Shown: one piece after another, positions 57,336 to 64,000 of the stretch
Layout: the number at the start of each line of letters is the position of its first letter
Position numbering within the stretch: position 1 is the stretch's first letter
DNA from: Arsenophonus apicola
GTDB lineage: Bacteria > Pseudomonadota > Gammaproteobacteria > Enterobacterales > Enterobacteriaceae
NCBI RefSeq assembly: GCF_020268605.1
Contig: NZ_CP084222.1
Span: 744,001-808,000 of the forward strand
Length of the DNA stretch: 64,000 bases
Reading direction: 5' to 3'
Notes under the pieces: model-generated
Database searches by the model: none
What the model was told of the DNA's origin: nothing
The model's input: the letters and a program-made list of their open reading frames with translations, nothing else
Translations under genes and position numbers: made by a program

Positions 57336-58325
57336 TTAGGTCTTAAATAAAGATTCCATACTAAGACCTTGATTATGTAAAATATCTTTTAATCGGCGCA
57401 ATCCTTCAACCTGTATCTGACGAACACGCTCTCTAGTAAGGCCAATCTCTCGCCCTACTTCTTCTAACGTTTCCGATTCATAGCCTAATAAACCAAAGCG
57501 CCGCGCTAAAACTTCACGCTGTTTTGCATTAAGTTCAAACAGCCATTTAACAATACTCTCTTTCATATTGTTAGCCTGGATAGTTCCTTCTGGCCCTGAA
57601 TCGTTATCATCAGATAACACATCAAGTAACGCTTTATCTGAATCACCGCCGATTGGCATATCAACAGAAGAAATCCGCTCATTTAGCCGTAACATCCGAC
57701 TAACATCATCTACCGGTTTGTCTAAGCGTTCTGCAATTTCTTCGGCGCTTGGCTCATGATCGAGTTTCTGAGCCAATTCTCTTGCAATACGCAAATAGAC
57801 ATTTAACTCTTTAACGATATGAATCGGTAAGCGAATAGTTCGCGTCTGATTCATAATTGCTCGTTCAATAGTTTGGCGGATCCACCATGTTGCATAAGTT
57901 GAAAAACGAAAACCTTTTTCTGGATCAAATTTTTCAACCGCCCGAATTAATCCAAGATTGCCTTCTTCAATTAAATCCAGTAGGGCAAGACCACGATTAC
58001 TATAGCGACGAGAAATTTTTACAACCAAACGTAAATTACTCTCAATCATACGCTGACGTGATGCTGCATCTCCACGTAAAGCGCGCCTTGCATAAAATAC
58101 TTCTTCTTCCGCTGTCAGAAGAGGTGAATATCCAATCTCACCAAGATAAAGCTGAGTTGCATCTAGAACACGTTGATTAATATTTTGAAATAAATCTAAA
58201 TCATCATCTTGTTCTAGATTTAAGTCCTCTTCTTTTAGCAAGCTTTCATCGAAAGCTTCCGCATCCATGCTAGTTTCGTCTAAATCGTCATATAACTCGT
58301 TAACTTTTAGCGAATTTTGGCTCAT
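57336..58325 (-). CDS. rpoS: RNA polymerase sigma factor RpoS
   Basis: A 329-residue group 2 sigma factor for stationary-phase and general stress genes. The regions are in order: 1.2 with DATQLYLGEIGYSPLLTAEE, region 2 with NLRLVVKISRRYSNRGLALL and TYATWWIRQTIERAI, region 3, and region 4 with LEEVGREIGLTRERVRQIQ. The length matches E. coli (330). It lies 54 bp downstream of nlpD on the same strand. In E. coli the main rpoS promoter is inside nlpD. Confidence 0.98.
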   Translation of the reverse strand: MSQNSLKVNELYDDLDETSMDAEAFDESLLKEEDLNLEQDDDLDLFQNINQRVLDATQLYLGEIGYSPLLTAEEEVFYARRALRGDAASRQRMIESNLRLVVKISRRYSNRGLALLDLIEEGNLGLIRAVEKFDPEKGFRFSTYATWWIRQTIERAIMNQTRTIRLPIHIVKELNVYLRIARELAQKLDHEPSAEEIAERLDKPVDDVSRMLRLNERISSVDMPIGGDSDKALLDVLSDDNDSGPEGTIQANNMKESIVKWLFELNAKQREVLARRFGLLGYESETLEEVGREIGLTRERVRQIQVEGLRRLKDILHNQGLSMESLFKT

Positions 58326-58379
58326 CAGTCACTCCTACCCTTGATAATGCAGACAGCATTGACAAGCAATCTGTCCAAG

Positions 58380-59435
58380 TTATCGCTGCGAAATATAACG
58401 CAACGGGTTTACTGATTTTCCCTTGTAACGAATTTCAAAATGTAATCTTACCGAACTTGTACCGGTGCTACCCATAGTGGCAATCTTTTGCCCTGCCTGA
58501 ACCTCCTGTTGATCACGAACTAATATAGTATCATTGTGAGCATAGGCACTCAGATAGTCATCGTTATGTTTTATTATTATAAGATTTCCATATCCACGTA
58601 ATGCATTTCCAGAATAAACCACTTTTCCTGCTGCAGTTGCAAAAACAGGCTGACCACGCGATCCAGCAATATCAACGCCTTTATTTCCGCCTTGCACATC
58701 AGAGAAAGATTCAATGACTTTCCCTTCGGCTGGCCAGCGCCATTTACCTACGGTATTCACTACGCTATTACTATTAAAGCCCGAAGATGCTGTTGTTGCA
58801 GGCGGCGTAGAAGGTGTTAATGGCTTGGTTGCTCTCGGTAACATCTTACCTGAATTTTGCTCACTGACAGATGAAGCATACGCATTAGTTGGCCGAGAAT
58901 CAACATTTGTATTTGGAGTACGATTAGCAACCACTATTTCTGAATCGGTTGAACTATTACCAATATTAAGTACTTGCCCAACATTTAAACTATAAGGTTC
59001 TGTAATTTTATTACGTTGCGCTAGATCACGATAATCATTGCCTGTTATCCAAGCAATATAAAACAGGGTATCACCTCGTTTAACTGTGTAAGTGTTACCA
59101 CTATAGCTTCCTTTTTGGATATTTTCATAATTTCGGTTATAAATTATTCGACCATCTGTATTAGTCTTAGGTGCTGGCATTACTGGCTGATATATCGGCT
59201 GATTTATACTACTACTCTGATTGCTAACAGAAATATTTTTAGGAGAAGAGGCTATTGGCGTACTTTTTGCCGATGTATTGACAGCAGGATAAGTATTAAT
59301 CGGACGGCTACTATCATGGACACTACTAATTGGCGCTGCTGGATGATATGGTGTCGAGCACCCGATTAACATTGTGCCTGTTATTATACAGATAGTTGCC
59401 CATCGAATCGCAAATTTTGGGCTGTTAAAATTCAT
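58380..59435 (-). CDS. nlpD: Murein hydrolase activator NlpD
   Basis: A 351-residue outer-membrane lipoprotein (lipobox LIGC) that activates amidase AmiC for septal cell-wall splitting. It has a LysM domain (YTVKRGDTLFYIAWITGNDY, about residues 118-160) and a C-terminal M23 domain. The M23 metal motif is degenerate (NKGVDIAG instead of HxGxD), as in other NlpD proteins, so it is an activator rather than an enzyme. A long Ser/Thr/Pro/Asn-rich linker joins the parts. Confidence 0.95.
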   Translation of the reverse strand: MNFNSPKFAIRWATICIITGTMLIGCSTPYHPAAPISSVHDSSRPINTYPAVNTSAKSTPIASSPKNISVSNQSSSINQPIYQPVMPAPKTNTDGRIIYNRNYENIQKGSYSGNTYTVKRGDTLFYIAWITGNDYRDLAQRNKITEPYSLNVGQVLNIGNSSTDSEIVVANRTPNTNVDSRPTNAYASSVSEQNSGKMLPRATKPLTPSTPPATTASSGFNSNSVVNTVGKWRWPAEGKVIESFSDVQGGNKGVDIAGSRGQPVFATAAGKVVYSGNALRGYGNLIIIKHNDDYLSAYAHNDTILVRDQQEVQAGQKIATMGSTGTSSVRLHFEIRYKGKSVNPLRYISQR

Positions 59436-59589
59436 ACTTCTTCTCCCATGAAGACAAATCTTGAATAAAAATCGATAATCTAAGTCATGATCGACAATTT
59501 ATCGCAATAACTAAATAATAAATTATTATGTCTATTAAAGCAGAGATTAATAAAACCTTAAATTATCTATCGCTAAAATATTACCTATT

Positions 59590-60216
59590 TCATGCCAAAC
59601 TTCCAGGAATTAAAGGAACAAATCTCACTGGTTCTACTGTTGTAGCATGAAAATCATTACCCTGGCGTTTAATTACTTTTAACATCTGTTTTTTCTCACC
59701 GACAGGTAATACCATTCGGCCACCCTCTTTCAATTGTTCAAGCAACACGAGAGGGAGCTCTGCCGGCGCCGCTGTGACAATGATCCCATCAAAAGGCCCC
59801 TTAGAAGCCCATCCCAGCCAGCCATCACCATGACGAGTTGAAATATTATGTAGATCAAGTTGTTTTAATCTACGTTTAGCATTCCATTGTAATCCCTTGA
59901 TACGTTCTACCGAAAAAACCCGCGCGACAAGATGCGCTAAAATGGCGGTTTGATAACCCGAACCGGTACCAATCTCTAATACATGATCCGAGGGAGAAAG
60001 CGCAAGTAATTCTGTCATACGAGCAACGATATAAGGTTGCGAAATGGTTTGAGAAAAACCGATAGGTAAAGGAATGTTTTCATAAGCTTTATGTGAAAGT
60101 GCTTCATCGACAAAACGCTCACGAGGAACTTTAGCAATAGCTGCCAATAGCGCTTCATCTTTAATCCCTTGATGGCGTAGTTGTGTCAATAAATCTCTCA
60201 TTGACCGTTTTAGCAT
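59590..60216 (-). CDS. pcm: Protein-L-isoaspartate O-methyltransferase
   Basis: A 208-residue SAM-dependent enzyme that methylates isoaspartyl residues to start their repair. The SAM-binding motif VLEIGTGSGYQTAILAHL and the N-terminal PRERFVD and SQTISQPYIVARM are diagnostic. Its start overlaps the surE end by 7 bp, consistent with translational coupling. Confidence 0.96.
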   Translation of the reverse strand: MLKRSMRDLLTQLRHQGIKDEALLAAIAKVPRERFVDEALSHKAYENIPLPIGFSQTISQPYIVARMTELLALSPSDHVLEIGTGSGYQTAILAHLVARVFSVERIKGLQWNAKRRLKQLDLHNISTRHGDGWLGWASKGPFDGIIVTAAPAELPLVLLEQLKEGGRMVLPVGEKKQMLKVIKRQGNDFHATTVEPVRFVPLIPGSLA

Positions 60217-60971
60217 TCCTCACTTGCCTCTGCTTTTAGTAACCAATCTTTAACTACTTGCTGAACCTTATAAGCGGTTAAATCCACTTGTAACGGTGTG
60301 ATAGAAACATATCCTGCTGCTACTGCGGCAAAATCGGTATCTGGACCGGCATCACATATTTCTCCAACAGGCCCTAACCAATACACCATATCTCCCCTTG
60401 GATCTTCAGATGAATAAACTTGTTGAGCAGCATGACGACTACCACACCGTGTTACTTTGTAACCTTTAATTTCCGACAAAGGAATGTCAGGTACATTAAT
60501 ATTAAGAATATTACCAGCCTTTAATGGCGTTTTTTGTAATAATTTTAATAAATGACAAGTTACCTCTGCTGCTGTTTGGAAATGGGTTTCACCATTTAAT
60601 GAAACCGCAAGTGCCGGTAATCCCAGATGGCGACCTTCTGTCGCTGCTGCAACAGTGCCAGAATAAATAACATCATCCCCCAGGTTGGGACCATGATTAA
60701 TACCTGAAACGACAATTTCAGGAGAGGGTCGAATAAGCTGATTAACGCCTAAATAAACACAATCCGTTGGTGTTCCTTGTACTGAGATGTCTCCATTGGC
60801 TAACTTGGCTATTCGTAATGGTTTATGAAGTGTCAATGCATTTGATGCTCCACTTCGATTTCTATCAGGTGCCACAACCTGAACGAAATAATTTTTACGT
60901 AGCGCAGTAGCAAGCGTTTGAATGCCAGTTGCTGTTACACCATCATCATTACTTAGCAATATCCTTAGCAT
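60210..60971 (-). CDS. surE: 5'/3'-nucleotidase SurE
   Basis: A 253-residue nucleotidase/exopolyphosphatase with the N-terminal metal motif LLSNDDGVTATGI and downstream SGINHGPNLGDDVIYSGTVA. It is associated with stationary-phase survival. It begins the surE-pcm-nlpD-rpoS unit, but instead of overlapping truD as is usual it is separated from it by 823 bp. Confidence 0.97.
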   Translation of the reverse strand: MLRILLSNDDGVTATGIQTLATALRKNYFVQVVAPDRNRSGASNALTLHKPLRIAKLANGDISVQGTPTDCVYLGVNQLIRPSPEIVVSGINHGPNLGDDVIYSGTVAAATEGRHLGLPALAVSLNGETHFQTAAEVTCHLLKLLQKTPLKAGNILNINVPDIPLSEIKGYKVTRCGSRHAAQQVYSSEDPRGDMVYWLGPVGEICDAGPDTDFAAVAAGYVSITPLQVDLTAYKVQQVVKDWLLKAEASEEC

Positions 60972-61794
60972 TATTGTATCCTGTTGATTTATATTGAACG
61001 ATATATTAAGAACTAGGCTATTTTATCCAACTATTCTCATCTATGATAAAAAAGATTATGGGTTGAAAATAGCGTCAATAATAGATTACAGCAAGAATAT
61101 CATTAAGTAACAATAAAAACACATCAAATTATGATAGAAAAATGAAGGTCTAATATTAACGTAAGTGAATGTAATAAAATAACAATATAATTTTGTTTCT
61201 TTTAACAACTACCTGAAAAATAATAAAATATCTAATTACAATTATTGTTTTTAAATAACATCAATAAGATAAGCCAAAATAATATTCAGTGAAAGTACTC
61301 TCTTAAGCAAATATCTAACTAGCAATGTATCAATCAATAAAAATTTATAATAAATACAAAAAAAGTATAAAGGATGGTTGACTCAATATTATCAACACAA
61401 GCAGCCAATAACGAACAAAATAAGTAAGTTAATTTTTATAAAAACAACAATAACACCGCTCAATGTATTAACCGCCAATCTTTTATTAAACTTGTTAGCA
61501 ATTAAATTTTATTTTTTCTCCTAATCTTAATGTCTATTGCGTATCTTTGATCACCCATTTTAAGTCTCTTCTGTTTGGGCTTTAGTTAATAACAATATTT
61601 ACTAATTAAGTGTTGTAAGCAATCGTTAGCATCTAATATGATAATATCAAAATAAATTTTTAACTTAATACTGCTTATTGCTAAAAGGCGTAATAACTTT
61701 AAAAAACAAACTGATAATATAAATACTAAATTTCAAATCTTATTATATAAATATAATAAGATTTATCATCAATAACATTATTTTTAATCGAATA
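60972..61794. other. Unusual 823-bp gap between truD and surE
   Basis: In E. coli truD and surE are adjacent and overlapping. Here a very AT-rich stretch without a supported gene on either strand lies between them. It may contain a new promoter for surE-pcm-nlpD-rpoS, or be the residue of a deleted insertion. No IS end or repeat was recognised. Confidence 0.6.
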
Positions 61795-62844
61795 CTATTC
61801 GTCAATATCAACAATATTTTCAGTAGATTGATTAATTAATTCTCTTATTACACTAGTGGCAAAACTACCCTTGGGTAATGAAAAAGACAGTTTTAGGGTT
61901 TGCTTTTCTAACCATTTCCACTGCATATTTTGAGGAACAACAATGATTGCTCGTCGAACTAAATTTGTTCGTTCAGTTTGCAGCAGTGGTAATAAAACAG
62001 AAAAATGGGTTAAACATTGTTGTTCAAACAGTTTAGCGGCTGATTGGGTACCTAATTCTTTTTCACCATATAGCGGCGCAGTGATTTGGATTTCGCCAGC
62101 CTGCAATCTCGCTTGTAATTGTGGTAATTCTTCACTGTTAGCAACAAACCAACTGCCACTACCGGTTAATTGCATAACATCACCGTCCATTATCTGACCT
62201 ATTTTATTATTAAGCAGACGTTCGCTGACGATAAAATTAAATATAACACTTCGAACCGCAGAGAGATAAAAACTACGTTTATTACGCTGCTTAACTACAA
62301 TTTCACCTTTTGCCCAACGCTCAGCTTGCACGAGATTATTACCCGCTCGACCAAAACGCTGCTCGCCAAAATAGTTAGCTACACCCAATTTTCTGATTTG
62401 TTGCAAACGTGTTTCCACCGCTTGCTGATCACTAATTTGTCGTATAGTTAACTCAAAATCATTGCCTTTTAATGAACCGATACGTAATTTACGTTTTTGT
62501 CGTTTTGCTAGCAAAATTTCACATCCTGCTAAAAAAAACTGACTAAAATCGGGATCTTCCTTGCCTGGCAAATGGAGACAAAACCACTGTTCAGTCACAG
62601 CTTGCCGATCTTTCAATCCCGCATAACTAACACTCCGTGGAGAAATTCCAGCAAATCGAGCCAACTGTTCAGCTACAAATTGAGTATTACAACCTTTTTT
62701 TCTAACATAAACCATCAGGTGCTCTCCCTCACCTTCAGGCAAAAATCCCAGATTTTCACGCACAATAAAATCTTCAGCGGTTAATTTTATTGCTCCACTT
62801 GCTACTGGTTTACCATGCAGCCACTGAAGTGCTGTCACCGTCAT
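61795..62844 (-). CDS. truD: tRNA pseudouridine(13) synthase TruD
   Basis: A 349-residue pseudouridine synthase for U13 of tRNA-Glu. The catalytic Asp is in YAGLKDRQAVTEQWF near residue 80, and the family block ANYFGEQRFGRAGNN follows near residue 155. The start overlaps ispF by 35 bp, the usual arrangement. Confidence 0.97.
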   Translation of the reverse strand: MTVTALQWLHGKPVASGAIKLTAEDFIVRENLGFLPEGEGEHLMVYVRKKGCNTQFVAEQLARFAGISPRSVSYAGLKDRQAVTEQWFCLHLPGKEDPDFSQFFLAGCEILLAKRQKRKLRIGSLKGNDFELTIRQISDQQAVETRLQQIRKLGVANYFGEQRFGRAGNNLVQAERWAKGEIVVKQRNKRSFYLSAVRSVIFNFIVSERLLNNKIGQIMDGDVMQLTGSGSWFVANSEELPQLQARLQAGEIQITAPLYGEKELGTQSAAKLFEQQCLTHFSVLLPLLQTERTNLVRRAIIVVPQNMQWKWLEKQTLKLSFSLPKGSFATSVIRELINQSTENIVDIDE

Positions 62845-63322
62845 TACTATTATCCTTTACTAATAAAGCCACCGCAGCACAAGCAATGCCTTCTTTTCTA
62901 CCTATAAATCCCAATTTTTCCGTCGTGGTGGCTTTAACATTGACATCATCAATATGGCAACCAAGATCATCTGCTATATTTTTGCGCATATCAGCAATAT
63001 ATGGCAGCATTTTCGGCGCTTGAGCAATAATTGTGATATCAAGATTACTAATACAATATCCTTTTTTCAGCACCTGCAAATACGCCTCACGTAACAAACT
63101 ACGGCTTTCTACATTTTTAAATGCTGGATCGGTATCAGGAAAGAGTTTACCGATATCACCTAATGCTGCTGCACCAAGAATAGCATCTGTCAGTGCATGT
63201 AAGGCGACATCGCCATCAGAATGCGCTATTAATCCTTGTTCATAGGGAATTTTCACGCCACAAATTGTAATTGGGCCATCTCCACCAAATTTATGTACAT
63301 CAAATCCATGTCCAATCCGCAT
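62810..63322 (-). CDS. ispF: 2-C-methyl-D-erythritol 2,4-cyclodiphosphate synthase
   Basis: Non-mevalonate isoprenoid enzyme, forming MEcPP from CDP-ME 2-phosphate. The zinc motif MRIGHGFDVHKF is at the N-terminus, followed by AHSDGDVALHALTDA. I chose ATG 63322 because the protein then begins MRIGHGFDVH as in the family; the ATG-less extension to 63340 adds six residues. It lies 23 bp after ispD and overlaps truD. Confidence 0.97.
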   Translation of the reverse strand: MRIGHGFDVHKFGGDGPITICGVKIPYEQGLIAHSDGDVALHALTDAILGAAALGDIGKLFPDTDPAFKNVESRSLLREAYLQVLKKGYCISNLDITIIAQAPKMLPYIADMRKNIADDLGCHIDDVNVKATTTEKLGFIGRKEGIACAAVALLVKDNSNDGDSTSVAAW

Positions 63323-63345
63323 GAACAATACTCCTAACAATAGTC

Positions 63346-64000
63346 TTATAAAGCGCGAGAAAGGTAGAACTCTGCTAACATCAAATCTTCTGGTTCAGTA
63401 ACCTTTAAATTATCAATTCTACCTTCCAGTAATTGAGGATAGTAACCGCAATATTCAAGCGCCGAAGCCTCATCGGTAATTACCGCTTTTTGCGCTAATG
63501 CTTGAGTCAAACAGTTTTTAATTAACGCTAAAGGAAAAAATTGTGGCGTCAGTGCATGCCAAAGTTCTCTTCGTTCAACAGTATGACTAATATCTTTTTT
63601 TCCTTGAACTGAACGTTTCATTGTATCTCTTACTGGCGCTGCCAAAATACCACCATACGAAGATTGCTGGCTATCAATAAAACGAATAATACTATCTAAA
63701 TCAGCTTGATGTAAGCAAGGCCGAGCTGCATCATGAACTAAAACCCAGCAAGGATCTAGCTGTAAATTGTCTGATAAATAATTCAGTCCAGCTAACACTG
63801 AATCAGCCCTTTGACAACCCCCAGTGACGGTTTTAATTTTTGGATTTTTTGCAATAGCCAATTGATGAAAAAAGATATCATCTTTATTCAACGAAACAAT
63901 TATTTGGCAAATTCTCGGCTGCTTAAGTAAGGCAGATATACTATGCTCAATAATTGTTTTTCCCGCTACTTGCAGATATTGCTTGGGAAAATCAGCTTTC
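63346..64000 (-). CDS. ispD: MEP cytidylyltransferase IspD (5' end outside window)
   Basis: The minus-strand frame is open from the window edge (KADFPKQYLQVAGKTIIEHS) to the stop at 63346, so the N-terminus is missing. Typical residues include VLVHDAARPCL and the C-terminal KVTEPEDLMLAEFYL. It makes CDP-methylerythritol from MEP and CTP, directly upstream of ispF in the same pathway. About 218 codons are visible out of roughly 236 expected. Confidence 0.96.
   Translation of the reverse strand, partial: KADFPKQYLQVAGKTIIEHSISALLKQPRICQIIVSLNKDDIFFHQLAIAKNPKIKTVTGGCQRADSVLAGLNYLSDNLQLDPCWVLVHDAARPCLHQADLDSIIRFIDSQQSSYGGILAAPVRDTMKRSVQGKKDISHTVERRELWHALTPQFFPLALIKNCLTQALAQKAVITDEASALEYCGYYPQLLEGRIDNLKVTEPEDLMLAEFYLSRAL

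Overview
The window is AT-rich and reads as a chromosome segment of an enterobacterium. Several gene orders are typical of Enterobacterales: yadG/can/hpt/cueO/yacC/speE/speD, btsT-yjiX-yjiA, speFL-speF-potE, and ispD-ispF-truD-surE-pcm-nlpD-rpoS facing mutS. The low GC, the many single-lesion pseudogenes, a fimbrial operon and an accessory island fit an insect-associated member of the Morganellaceae (Arsenophonus-like). That placement is an inference from overall character, not from a marker gene search.

Region 1 (1-30 kb) is mostly backbone: an ABC exporter ATPase (yadG, cut by the window edge), carbonic anhydrase, hpt, cueO behind a clear CueR-type promoter, yacC, and the spermidine genes speE and speD. 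A TetR regulator then diverges from a Tm-1-like/PEP-hydrolase-like pair. A MATE exporter, a broken yjiA with yjiX and btsT, a four-gene chaperone-usher fimbrial operon, a DUF2165 protein and rimO follow. speF sits behind a recognisable SpeFL ornithine-sensing leader peptide, but its partner potE carries a stop codon. A porin gene is preceded by what looks like an M-box Mg2+ riboswitch.

Region 2 (30.9-39.5 kb) is a complete minimal type I-F2 (I-Fv) CRISPR-Cas locus: cas1, cas2-3, cas7fv, cas5fv and cas6f, with no cas8f. An AT-rich leader with a candidate IHF site leads into a 25-repeat array. The array has 21 identical repeats and then four of a second repeat type, and it abuts a decayed traI relaxase/helicase fragment. 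cas2-3 has an in-frame TAA near its 3' end.

Region 3 (39.5-53 kb) is an accessory and decay zone. It holds a secreted eukaryote-type apyrase, an IS6-family remnant, a phosphatidylserine-decarboxylase-like (PsiD-like) enzyme, two CRISPR relics each upstream of a LuxR solo, a GNAT enzyme, small exported proteins, a frameshifted corA, and a CE-clan cysteine protease (effector-like) with an amber codon ahead of its catalytic Cys. An AAC(6')-like acetyltransferase follows.

Region 4 (53.9-64 kb) returns to backbone: mutS-miaE converge on rpoS, preceded by nlpD, pcm, surE, truD, ispF and ispD (cut by the window edge). An unusual 0.8 kb gap separates truD from surE.

A recurring theme is genes broken by one clean stop or slip with the rest of the frame intact (yjiA, potE, cas2-3, corA, the CE protease). 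This suggests recent, ongoing genome erosion. No tRNA or rRNA gene was recognised.
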